Assembly (NCBI RefSeq): GCF_042242105.1 | Contig: NC_092020.1 | Coordinates: forward strand, 3,771,001 to 3,835,000 | DNA: 64,000 nucleotides | Direction of reading: 5' to 3' | DNA from: Pempheris klunzingeri | Taxonomy: Eukaryota; Chordata; Actinopteri; Acropomatiformes; Pempheridae | In this document: piece by piece, positions 10,384 through 34,330 of the stretch | How the letters are laid out: every line of letters starts with the position of its first letter | Position numbering within the stretch: position 1 is the stretch's first letter | Notes under the pieces: model-generated | Database searches by the model: none | Told to the model about the DNA's origin: nothing | The model's input: only the letters and a program-made list of their open reading frames with translations | Program-made: the position numbers and the translations under genes

Positions 10384-13203
10384 TGTAACACACTGAAATC
10401 TGCTGCATGTGCAGGACATCCCTTCTCTAATCTGTGTTTTTCCTCTAACAAGATGGTTGGAGTGCTCTGCATATCCACATTCCACTGAGAGACGTATGTA
10501 AAGAGAACCTGTGTGTTCGGAGGCATGAGTGCGCCTTCCCTTGTGTCTGCATCTGCCTCATCGAATTTGCTATTCATATACAAAAGTCACCAACGGCTCT
10601 GAGTAACAATTTAGCTTTTCATGACACAAATCTAAGTCTTCAGACTTGTGGAGGGTGTCTTTAAGAGTAAACAAGGATTTGAATTGTTACAAATTGAATT
10701 AAAACATGGTTTCGGTGGGTATGGGTTAGCAGGGCAAAAGAGCACAATTAAAATGCGGTTTGCTGTCGTCATCTAGCCAGTGGTCTGTGACCTGCCACAT
10801 TTCCTATTATGTACGCTGTAATCTACATTTTCCCATAGCAAAAGCAGAGTGTGTGGAGGTAATTTGTCTCAAAAATGATAAAATTCTTAAAGGACTATTC
10901 CAGTGTTTTACAGCCTGGGTCTCTCTGTCATAGTTTTAGCAATCTAACTGTAATGTAATGCTGCCCTAGTTCAGATTTTAGATGCTAATGCTCAGTTGGA
11001 AGAGTCCGGTGGAGCCAAGGAAGGTTTGTTGTCAACACTACTTTTACACTTATTATATATAGTTTAAGCAACAAACATCAATACTCACCTTTATTTAAAC
11101 ATTCAAATAGCATCTTTTGATTGGACTATGGTTGAACTGTTAACTAGCTGTCTGTGGATTTCTTGGCCTCACTAGACTCTGTCGTAAAGCTGTTTCCAGT
11201 GGACTACTCCTGTCTATTGTCTCTTCAGTGCTTGCTAAATCCAGTGTTATTCTAACCAATTGGGAGACCAGCTGTGATAATAAGAGATATAAGGAGAGGG
11301 GATCTCCCTCGCATATAATTTTTATTTATACATATAAAGTTCATAAGTGCACTTATTTTGTTTGCTCTATCAGACTTTATGAGGAGTTTCTATAAAAAAG
11401 ATTAGTGTGCAGACATGCTGACGCTCATACATAAGGTACATTATATTACTTAAAGTATGACATGTACAGTATATGCCCCATCATGCATGGGCTTTAAATC
11501 ATGGATGATTATAGACCAACCCTCTAAAAAGTGGAATTCCCCCCTTTAACCCCTGTGAGATGAGGAGATCACTATGATTCATACGTCTGAGATATGTGCA
11601 GGGTATCCGTGTGTGCGCTCTTGTGGGCGTGCACATGTGCATTGTGTATAGGCAATGGTCACTCTCCGCACAGCTGTTTATATAGGGTTTCCGTGGAGAT
11701 ATACTGCACAACATTACTGCAAGGGACCATAGAGTGTCTATACATGTGTGTATGGACACTTAGAAATACGGTGCTTTCTTCTGTTGCAGAGGGTGACGAG
11801 TGAGTCTGCCTGGGGTGTTCATGCATACAGGTAACAACATTATCCTCACAGGGAAATTTCAGATTTATTGGAGCCAATTGGCAAACTTTAAGAGTCTTTG
11901 GCAGAATAAGACTTGTCTAACCTGTTATCGGTTTTTCTAAGTTGTTTGACAAGAGCATGATTCAGCACTGAAATATAATTTATGTTAATATATACAGGTA
12001 TTGTAATTATAATATTTTTACCTCAGGGATAAATTCAGGTTAGCAGTTGAATGTGTGCAGATGTTACTGATAAAACGTGGTTCTGGTATGCATCCAGAAA
12101 AGTTTCTTGTTCTTGGAAGCCCATAATATCCACAGTGTGCAATGTGTCACCAGCTAGTTAAAAAGTTTGTACAGTGTATAATGTGAAAAATAGACTCTTT
12201 AAACAGCATCTGATTTAGGCTTTTGATATGAATTATATATTTCGAACTGTTCTGGTGAGTTGGCACTGCCATCACTCAGTTTTGCAGAAGGTGCTTCAGC
12301 TCTCACTTCCTTAGCATTGCATATTGAAACTTTATTTTTTTTAAGTTGGTTGGTTATGTAGTGTGGTGAAATGCCTTCATATTCCTCTAATGACCATCAC
12401 TGCATATAACAACCCTCTAAAATGTCTACCATTACAGGTCTGCCTCCAGCTTTCATTTTTCAGGTTGTTATGTAGTGATGTGATGTGTAGTGATTTATTT
12501 AGTGTTTATTGATGGTCTAGTGTAACATTCATCTTTTGGAATTAATAAAATAAAACTTGCCCTTTCATTCTATTTGCCTTATGTTGTAACTTGTGAAACT
12601 ACAGACTGGCCACCCATTTTTACTCATCCTATTATTGATGCATCATTACTGCATGCCCTTTTGCCTCTTTGTCAATCTTATGTTGCCTCATGTTGCCTTG
12701 AAAAAAGACGGTTTAAGTGATGATTGATTCTGGAAACAGGAAACTTGCATCAAACTAGGATTCCCTTGTTAATCCAGAAAAAAAAAAAAAGACACTAAAT
12801 GCTTTTCTGTGTGGCCTAATTCATACTGCATTTATCTTATAGAAACCCCATTAACAATGATCATGTATTAATGAATTAGTAATGACCGTAAAGGCTGTTT
12901 GCTCTCAGGATATACTCTGCTCATCAGTGTTATGCTTAATAAACAGTAATGACATATGAAACTAATGTTGTATTTACAAAAACTAGAATGTTAAACTATT
13001 CATCGTAATACTAGGAGAGTGCCATGGGCAGCGCAGACCATCCTCTAGAAGAAGTTTTGCTCTACATGATGGTTAAATTCAGCTAGAAGACAGTGAGAAT
13101 GTGTCCTAGTTTTCTGGTGAACAAATGAAGACAGCACTCTGCTCCGGTCAAAATCCCATTAACACGAAAAATCCCAAATGGAGACAAAGCAGCTCCTTTT
13201 CCT

Positions 13204-13207
<4 letters not shown>
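10384..13207. other. Intergenic, AT-rich, no gene seen
   Basis: No exon or RNA gene was recognised. The composition is AT-rich with many stops in all frames. A 13-A run lies near 12779-12791. A stretch near 10890-10990 (AAAGGACTATTCCAGTGTTT) resembles the end of a teleost repeat, but weakly. Confidence 0.45.
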
Positions 13208-13296
<89 letters not shown>

Positions 13297-13302
13297 CTGT
13301 GG

Positions 13303-13354
<52 letters not shown>

Positions 13355-13360
13355 CTGTGG

Positions 13361-13397
<37 letters not shown>
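13208..13397 (+). repeat. Compound (GT)n array with two identical 16-bp interruptions
   Basis: A nearly pure GT run is interrupted twice by the same unit, GAAAGACTGTGGTTCT, at 13291-13306 and 13349-13364. The two interruptions are exactly 58 bp apart, so the array has grown by duplicating a composite unit as well as by dinucleotide slippage. Long apparent open frames on both strands here come from the repeat itself and are not genes. Confidence 0.95.
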
Positions 13398-13398
<1 letters not shown>

Positions 13399-16094
13399 TG
13401 CATGCTTGCGCGTGTATGTGTTTGCAGGCATGTATGTGTGTTCTGTGTATATTACCCTTGTCTGTGCAACATCAGTGAAGCAGTGCTTCCACTTGCAGAA
13501 TAGCATCTTTCTCAGTGTGTGAATACTTTTCTGTGAGGGAGACATAGCATTGTGGTGATCTCATAGGACTCAGGGCAGATAGGGGATCTGAATAATACTG
13601 ACTGCACTGTAGGCCCTTTGTCTGGCAGCAGGCTGAGTCAAGCCCTCTGTGCCATCTCAGACCTGAATAAATCAGAGAGCTGAAGATGAAAAATGAGAGA
13701 GAGGGGAAGGACGTTTAGCAGACAGACACCCCCTGCATCTTGGTCGGCTCCGTCACCTGTGACCTTTGACCTGACTCCATCTTGAGAAATACCGTGATGC
13801 AACTGTTGCCACCTGGCCAGTTTAACTATTCCATGATCATCTAACCATCTCTCCGTTTTCTATACCTGCGTTTTTCATTCAGTGTCACCGGGAGGATCTG
13901 CGTGTCCCATAATGCATTGGGGAAAAACGGGAAAATCCCCTTGAGAGTTTGCAAGTGTTTTACAGTGTTAAACAGGCACATTTGATGATCAGCTATTGAT
14001 CTGTGTTGGCTATCAGATACAATGGATTTGACATGACACAGAGGACGTATAGGATTACACAAAGGATGAATGTGACTTTATTTTAGGAGGAAACACTGTC
14101 ACACTAAGAAAAACAATGGGAAAAGTGTCCTTTGTGTAAGGATATCATGAGCTCAATGCTTGTTGTCCTCCATGTCACATACTACATAATGAAATTATTT
14201 CTGTGGCGCACATCTTTGTTCACGATGCCCCACATCTGTCAGATTTGGCCATTATTGGGCTGATAACAAGTAATCTGAGTCCAGGGTGAAGCTTCCTAAA
14301 GCAATGCAAAAGCAAAGTGAATAAACATGGATGTCAGATGGGAAAATGAGCAGCATTGCTTTACTAACCTGACCTGTAACCGGGGCTGTGGAGTCTCTCT
14401 CACTGCTGAGATAGCAGCCCCCTGCATTCACCACGGCCTCCCAGATTACTCAACTGCAGAGAAGCCACGGGTAGCTGTGGGTGTATAATGTGCATGTGTG
14501 CATGAACATCAAAAGCCTCAATGCTCCACTGGTGCCCCTCAAAAGCCAGTTAATGCTTAAACAGGTGAGCAGGAGTGCACAAACCCATAATTCTCCCACT
14601 CTATCACTATGGAAACGCCCTGACCGCTTAAGAGGCCTAATGACTTTGGGTGGATTTCTCTCTCTGCGACAAGCTCATTAGAGCGGCCTAATTAGAAGGA
14701 GTAAGAATGCATGTTAAAGCTAATAATTTGTTATAGACATTGACTGCAGGATACACACTCACCCTGTTTAAGTTATGCCTACAAATATTTGCAGAGATAG
14801 GCTGGAAACTAATTGTGCTGTGGAATGCGTGCTCCAAATACTTGAGGTTTTGCCTAATTTAAGATCATGAAACGGTATTTTCAAGTAAGCAGTTAACTGA
14901 AGTATCGGTCTGTAAGTCAAAGTACCAACTAATTATTTTGGTCGACAACTAAGCCTAATTAATACCTATTGTATCAACAAAGACATTCAAAGCGTCGTCT
15001 ACCCTGGACTATCTCCATCTCTAGTGTATTTACTATATTTGTGCATACACTTGTGACTATCATAGGGTGTGGGATCCATGCTGTGTTTTATGATGACCTG
15101 GAGCATCTTCCTGGGTACAATAAAAACAGTGGGGAGAGCGTGTTTTTCCCCCTCTGCCCGTAATTTGTACACCTTTACAACTCCTCCAAACCAAATAAGC
15201 TTTTCCACATGCTCCCCTCACCTGCTGGTCAACTTAAGTATGTTTTGTAGTATCTGACATATGTTGTGTGTTATTTATTATATGTGTTTGTTTAAAATGC
15301 CCACCACATAATTAATGTACACGTCAAAGCCATGAGAAAGGAATTCTCACCCACAATGGGACTACCTGCAGCAGCTAAATAAAGGTTTGCAATAATGGCA
15401 TATTTAAGAGTTCCATTATGTTGTCGTCCCTTTGAAATACAGTCACAGAAGCAGTCACATTCAATTCTATCTAGCGTCGGATCTAGACAGTGCATTGAGA
15501 ATGGGGTCACCGGAGACAGTAGTGTAAAAGCAGGAATGGGTCAGCTGACAGGAAGAGGAAACAGAAGGCCGGAGGTGATAAGTGATGTCATAAGTAGAGA
15601 GAGGAAGTCCATCTCTATAAGGGGCATATGGGGCATCCCCATACAGTTGGTCAGCCTATTAACTAATGTAGGACAGGAAAAGTGTTCTGTTGGCAGCTTG
15701 CAACATAACATTGAAATGAGTCTCTAAGGGTCTTCAGTAGGTAGTTTATCGGAACCAGCATGACCTTTAAGTGTCTCCTTTCATGATTTTCAGCTTCCTC
15801 TCTGTGTGTTTGACATAGTATGACACGCCTTTGCTACCTGGTGCTATCTGGGTGTCTGTCAGGGTGTCGGTTTCTCTTAGGAATTTAATAGTTAACCTGA
15901 CCCAAATGAATAAAGGAAAGTGGAAACAAACTGTAAACCCAACACTGACATACCTCTTAAGTTGATATTGTGAACAGTTGCTTAGTAAAATGTCTCTGTC
16001 ACTGCTAAATGCACCACTATGTTCACTAGCTAGTTGATAACTTTATCAACCGCTTGTTTGGTGCTGAGGAGGGTGCATACAGGGGATGCTCGCC
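13398..16094. other. Intergenic, no gene seen
   Basis: No exons, RNA genes or clear mobile elements were recognised in this 2.7 kb. Open frames are short and lack family similarity. Confidence 0.45.
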
Positions 16095-17055
16095 ACAGGC
16101 TGTATGAAAGAAGTGGACATAGCCACCGTGACGTCACTAATTGGTTTGTGGACCGCCGTTTTGAAGCCTTGAGTTTGGCTTTATGGCCGTCACCATCTTG
16201 GTTTCATAGTTGTTGCCATCTTGGTTTTTTGGAGCCAGATCCCACCTAAAGTGTTACCCTGTTTTATCGTCTGTTTCCCTCTAGATTTAACATCATGTAA
16301 CATCATGCTGTATTGAAGAAGACTTGTGTCAGGAAATTATCTCTGTAAAACAAGAACTGTATTTTCGCTGTTAGTTCGTACCATTCATTTCCCAACACAC
16401 AAGATAAACTCTCAGAGACAGAGATCTCAGTTCAAAGTTTTACTTGCAACAAGCAAAGAGTACAGGCAAAGATCTACATCTGCACTGAGCGGTCTCAGTG
16501 TCTTTCAAGCATATATGTAACATGTATAAGTAAAGTTCCTCCTCTCAGCAGTCCTCCGCTGCACCCTGCTCCCTCTCCTCCTTGCAGGTACGCTGACTTC
16601 TCACCGTTCAAGGTCTTTTCGAACTCTTCTTTATCTCAAGAATGCAAGCACAGTCTGATACATCCTACAGCAACACACATCTCTTTGGTCTGTGGAAAGG
16701 TCACAGCAACTATCACACAGTCCTGCATCAGGCTAAAGCTTCATGATAATAAAGCATAAATGTACTAACATAAAAATGTATTAGCATAAGCGTGTCTGCA
16801 CATTTTCTATTTCCTAACAACTTGAAACTAGCGACTGAGACCATACGCCCACTAAGAAGGTCTTTACTGAGGTAATATCAAGTGACAAGTAGGGTCATTG
16901 TCTCATAGACTGAAATTAATTCGGAATTATTTTTGCAACCAGCAGAGTCGCCCCCTGCTGGCCAAGAGAAAGAATGCAAGTTTAAGGCACTTCTGCGTTT
17001 GCTTCACTTTTCAGGCCCGGAAGCTACGTCCACTTCTTTTACATAGTCTATGGTG
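16095..17055 (+). repeat. Teleost interspersed element with inverted ends, split by an LTR
   Basis: The left end holds GAAAGAAGTGGACATAGCC (near 16108); the right end holds GCTACGTCCACTTCTTTTAC (near 17024), its approximate reverse complement. Inside are blocks I recognise from a common teleost repeat: CACCGTGACGTCACTAATTG with GCCATCTTGG at the left, and CAGAGTCGCCCCCTGCTGG with CTTCACTTTTCAGGCCCGGA at the right. The family consensus reads GAAGACTTGAAACTAGCGA at the point where the 493-bp LTR now sits, so the two halves belong to one copy. It is a non-autonomous repeat with no coding content. Confidence 0.7.
16327..16819 (+). mobile_element. Solo LTR of a retroelement with intact target duplication
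   Basis: The 493-bp unit starts TGTCAGGAAAT and ends ATTTCCTAACA, an imperfect inverted repeat with canonical TG...CA termini. It is flanked by a perfect 5-bp direct duplication, ACTTG, at 16322-16326 and 16820-16824. A TATAAG lies near 16525 and an AATAAA near 16748, in the order expected for U3, R and U5 in plus orientation. No primer binding site, polypurine tract or internal gag/pol sequence follows, so this is a solo LTR left by recombination. It interrupts an older dispersed repeat whose halves rejoin when the LTR and one ACTTG are ignored. A 5-bp duplication fits Gypsy-type or ERV-type elements; the class cannot be settled from the LTR alone. Confidence 0.85.
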
Positions 17056-18779
17056 TTTGCTGAAAACAGGTGCTTGCTGCATCTGGAAACAACAGTGAGA
17101 GCTTTGAGAGTGAACCAAAACAGAAGAGTTACGTGCGAAACCAAAACAATAACCTGAAAGATGCTAAAATGCTTAAAGTCAGGTGGTGATTCTCTGTGAG
17201 TTCATTTGAGTGAGCCCTTTCACATGTAGGTTATTTGATCCATTGTTAATATTAAAATACTAATTATAACAGCTTTAAAAACCTGCCGCAGTCATCAATA
17301 TTAATTAGAATAACATTTTTTTTATCAGGTTGTGTACATCCACAACCTACCCTAAATGACTAATACACAGGCCAAGGCAGCAAAAGGACAGCTCACAGTT
17401 ACAGTCATCATACTGATGTGTGTCATCTCCCCGATAAACCAATACTGTCTCTGTTTACCAATCATGGGCTGCACAGATATCGGTCTGTGAATGCCCAGAC
17501 ATGTTTAGCGCTGAGGAGAGGAGAGCCGTCAGACTCTGGAAATGCCTGGAATCTGAGGAGTAGAGTGGGAGGAGATTTCATCATGATAGGGCGCAGGCTG
17601 GTGAGAGACGACGTTGTTGGCACAGCTCATAATGCAATTAAAAACCTCAAGTACATCTGGCCTTCTGGCTTACCTCAGCTTTGTTAGCGTGTGTTGGCTA
17701 CACGCACCTTAGTGATTTATGTAGAATGATAGTTTGGTGGGTTTTTTTTACTACAGATGTGACATCCACTTTTTTCATCTGTGTTATGATTCAGCTATTT
17801 CCTTTAAACATGCGTGTCCCAGCTTTGATGACTGAGCTGGATGGTGGTATTTAGACAACCCTCACATTGACGATAACATTCTCTTAACTGAAAAACCTCT
17901 CCTGTGACTCACTTAATATGAGATAAGATTGTGCTTTTTCACAAAACAAACGCCTCTCTTTGGCTTTCAGAAGTTGCTGGTTCATATTGTTTAGCTGGCT
18001 TTAGTGATGAGCCAAAGAAAGACTCCCACACTGTGTTTCTGGACACCTCAAAGTCTTCAACCTGCAGCGCTCTTTCATGTCAGATCAGGTTGGACTGTTG
18101 GCTGTATATCCAACATGTCCAAAGACAACAAGGAAGGGGAGACTTCCAAGAAAAACGCAGCAGTTTTCATTAGATGCTGATCTCTTGCGGAGTCACAGAT
18201 GGTACAGTCGTTTGAGTTTCTCACAGCAGCTCCGTCCAGTAGGACTTACTTCTTTATGGGTAAAACTAGGGTTTCTATTGTGGACTTCATTAGTGGTACT
18301 CACTGCTAATGTGGAAAATGTATCTATTTTCTTGATCGATAATCCGTCATGTTTTAACAGTTACCTAAATGCGTTTGTTTTACTCCAACACATGAGAGCT
18401 ATTGTACCCAGTTGTAATGTGAGGAACAACACGGTGTGCTTTCCCGTCCCTCCTCTGGCATCCACCACGGCCGTGTGTGAGTTCACAGCTTTACTGAGGA
18501 GGTCAGAGGTCACATTTACTCACAGTGAGGAGTGGGTTACAAGAGCATAACCAAGCCGGACAGGGTGTGTCAGTGGCATTTGTCGTTGTTTATTTTGTAT
18601 TTTTTACAAGACATCATTGAGATCCTCTGTATACATGCACAGAATGACTTTTTTGTCTGTCAATTATCTGCAGTCCTCTTCACTGGGATTAACTTTAACT
18701 CTAAGTATCATCATTACTGTTGGTCCACAAGTTGGACCCATAGTCGTTTACTTTTTCTCTAGTCTGATTTAAGCAAGGC
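17056..18779. other. Intergenic, no gene seen
   Basis: No recognisable exons or RNA genes. The longest open frame here (about 157 codons near 18077-18550) has no family similarity, and its composition looks random. Confidence 0.45.
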
Positions 18780-18990
18780 TAAAAGTCGTCCAGATGCCCC
18801 TGCAAGACTGTTAATTAAAACCATGGAATAAAAACAGAGATATAACCTGTAAGTGAGCATTAGAGGTGCTGGTAGGCAGATTTTGTGGCTATTGGACAGA
18901 GCCAGACTGGCTGCCAGCTGTTTCCTCCTGCTTCCAGTCTTTGTGCTAAGCTAAGCTAGCTATCTTCCTATTTACCGTATACACATGAGT
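18780..18990 (-). repeat. Teleost interspersed repeat fragment, reverse orientation
   Basis: On the minus strand this reads TAGCTTAGCTTAGC, then AAGACTGGAAGCAGG, then CTCTGTCCAATAG and CTGCCTACCAGCACC. That is the order of the right part of the dispersed family seen at 1712-1800. The copy is diverged and lacks the left end. Confidence 0.55.
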
Positions 18991-19026
18991 GGTTTTGATC
19001 TTCTCAACGGACTTCTCTATTCCTTA

Positions 19027-19110
19027 AACTAAAGAATAGAATAGAACAGAATGTCTTTATTGTCCACCAGGGAAATTTGTCTTTGGCTCGCCAGACACCG
19101 ACAGCAACAG
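19027..19110 (-). mobile_element. LINE (L2-like) 3' tail remnant
   Basis: On the minus strand the stretch reads AATTTCCCTGGTGGACAATA followed by AAGACATTC and (TTCTA)n-like repeats. An AATTTCCC...AATAAAG block followed by short tandem repeats is the usual 3' terminus of L2-type LINE copies in fish. A related tail in the opposite orientation lies at 23865-23940. Only the tail is present. Confidence 0.5.
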
Positions 19111-19949
19111 GACAAAAAAGAAAAGAAAAGATGTGATTAGGGGTCAAAGGGGTCATAGCGGGATGCAAAACAACAGGTGATATTTTACATGCTCTGTATA
19201 CATCCAAGCAGCAATTGCAGTCCTGTGCACCAGCCAGCTTACACTGTTTTCTTTCAGCAATTGACACACAGTGAAAGCCTACACTTAGGAGAGGCAGTGT
19301 GTTTTGTCTGTGAGTGTGAGTTTCTGCACTGTTATGCATGTGGTTGTGGGTTTGTTTCTGCAGCGTTGGTTCTCTTGTGATTGAAGGCAGCGTGTCGCAT
19401 CTTGTTGGGGCACATGAGTCTGCCTCAAGGCAACAAGTCATCCACGCGTTACTCTGAAGTGTCTCAACTTGCCTCAATCTCCTCTCCACCACCTTTGCTC
19501 AATCTCTCCTGCGTCTCTCACTTGATGGTTTCAAATCCATTTATTTCAAAACATTTAGAATATAGAGATTCCAAATATCACTTTCAGCCTCACCGGCAAC
19601 ATTTCGCTGGTATCTTTTATCAGCAAGTAAGCATGTTGAGGATGCTGTAATGTAAAGTAGTAGTATAATGCCTAACTGTATCTGATATGTCGATGGGTTC
19701 ACTGGCATCTTCTGCATGGCAGCCATAGTGGACGTCTAGTTAAAGGTTAATGATGAATTGAAGGAAAGAATGTGAAAGAATAAAGAATGTGAGTTAGCTA
19801 TTAGTCGACATGTGTATGTTTACACAGCAAGCCTTTCCCAGGTGCTATACGATCCCTGGGATTACAGGAGAGGGGGTCCAATAGGGCTGCACATACACAC
19901 ACACACAGAGCACCAGCACCACAATCCCCCCCCTCTTCAAAAGAAAAGA

Positions 19950-20177
19950 GAATAGGGGGAGACTGGTGGGAGGGAGGTATAGGGAGATAACAGATCAGAG
20001 GGAGGAAGGGAGAGGTAAAGGAAGTGTGAATTCAGCGGTAGGCAGTCTATAGCTCACCTTCACTACAAAGACTTCACAGGACGGAGCACACAGGGAGGCT
20101 TTTTCACTCCGGAATATCTCCTACTGTATCTGATTGTGTATGAATGAACTGGTTTGTCTCCTTCTTAACCTTGGAAA
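19950..20177 (+). promoter_or_regulatory. afap1l1: Putative afap1l1 promoter and 5' UTR
   Basis: This stretch lies directly before the ATG at 20178. It includes purine-rich runs (GGGAGGGAGG near 19970, GGAGGAAGGGAGAGG near 20000) and ends in ACCTTGGAAAATGG at the start codon. No TATA box is evident at a fitting distance. The location of the start site is inferred from the first exon only. Confidence 0.4.
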
Positions 20178-32885
<12,708 letters not shown>

Positions 32886-33820
32886 GAGTATTATCATGAA
32901 AAGGACTGGAGAAAGAATGAACGGATGTCAGGATCTGACTATTGTGACACTCAGTCCTTCGAAGGATAACCTCCCATCGACATCCCAAAGCAGGAACCGA
33001 GGAAATAAACTGTAATGAAAGAAATTAGCCACTAGGTGGAGGTACATCTCTCTGAATATTTACTCGTCTGTCTTCCTAAAAGGACTCCCAGCGTCTGCTC
33101 ACCCTCTGTATCCAAGTATTTTTGTTGTCTTTGGTGACGCCAGATTTAAATGTGGCAAACAGAAGAGAGAGAAAGTGGAGTTTATGAAAGAAAGAAAGAA
33201 AGGCACAAGAAAAGTGTATCGAGAAGCACAGTGAGTGTAGAATGCAGCGTTGTGATGGAAAGGCAACACCGGATTGTGTTCTCATCCAGTGTTGCACACA
33301 GTGAAACTGTCGAGGTGCTGTGGGAGCAATGTGACAAGAAGGATGGAGGCAGTTTAAGCCATTATGAGCCTTTTATATAATATACTGTTTTTTTCCTGTC
33401 TGTACAGAGTGAGCCACAACTACTGTTTTTGTATATTTTATACTTTTATACAGGTTAAGATTTCATTTCTCATCGTCATGACCAGATGTGCCTATCAGAG
33501 GTATTCAGCTTTGAGCCATGGGGGGCCGGGAGTGTGTTTTTGACTCCCACTCTAGCTTCTCCTCTGAGGCTAAAGCGGCGCCCTACAGCGACACCATCTG
33601 CTCAGTGATTTAGTTGGAACTTGACCCTCATTAAAAACCGTTAAACACTCCTGCTAGAGATCATTGAGTGACTAACAAAGTGGTGACACACTACTCAGTG
33701 ACACAAGCCGATCTTTCTGTTGTCATGTTAACAACTTTTCTGCTGAATCTGTGGTTGACTTTTGCACTTTACTGTTCTGCGACGTGGACAAGGGAATAAT
33801 AAATGTGTGTCTCAAACATT
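32886..33820 (+). terminator. afap1l1: afap1l1 3' UTR and polyadenylation signal
   Basis: The stop codon TAA is at 32883-32885. An AATAAA at 33798-33803 is followed by a GTGTGTCTC stretch, a good downstream element, so cleavage near 33820 is likely. No exon was recognised in between. Confidence 0.6.
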
Positions 33821-33869
33821 TGGGCTTCAAGCATTCCTTAAAAAAAACAGACCCTCATTAAAAAAACAC

Positions 33870-34330
33870 ATCTCAGTCACTGATTTACTCTTTTAATTTC
33901 ACATGGTACGCTGTGAAGTAAATATGCTCTCATCCAAACAATGTAGAAAAGCCAAACCGAAACACGTCTACATCACTCGCTAAATCAAGGCAATTCAACG
34001 CAGCACTGTTCAGGCAGCCTATTGTGTGACCTTGTTACTTCATCCTCATTTTTTCTATGGAATCATCATCTTTTACATGTTAATATGTTGGTCGCAGTTC
34101 ATTCATACATAATCAATAAGCAATACAGAGTGATATTAAGAAGAAATTCAGCTGCGTTCCATTACTTTGTAGCCCTGTCAGTGGGACCAAAGGGTTTTAT
34201 GTACATGATACAAAGTGGCTGTATGATCAGCTTAGGTCCAGGCAGTGGCATCTGGTATCAGGTCTCAAATGAGGAGGTAGAGCAGCTTCAGGGTGGTGAC
34301 ATTAACAGTGCAGCAGCTTGGAAGCAGCAC
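33870..34330 (-). terminator. gabrp: gabrp 3' UTR and probable polyadenylation signal
   Basis: On the minus strand the first plausible signal after the gabrp stop (TGA, 34331-34333) is an ATTAAA variant at 33892-33897; I saw no AATAAA in this interval. If used, the gabrp transcript ends about 50-90 bp from the end of the afap1l1 transcript, which runs the other way. Confidence 0.45.

Noticed and set aside
13291..13364. Repeat-spacer pattern that might suggest a CRISPR array
   Set aside because: There are only two copies, the spacers are pure GT, and the DNA is vertebrate. It is a composite microsatellite.
13083..13545. Long open frames on both strands (Thr-His or Cys-Val repeats)
   Set aside because: They are translations of the (GT)n array. 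Dinucleotide repeats have no stops in most frames.
18077..18550. Plus-strand open frame of 157 codons
   Set aside because: No domain, no splice sites that would link it to a neighbour, and unremarkable codon use.
19004..19492. Minus-strand open frame of 162 codons
   Set aside because: It overlaps an L2-like LINE tail and has random-looking composition.
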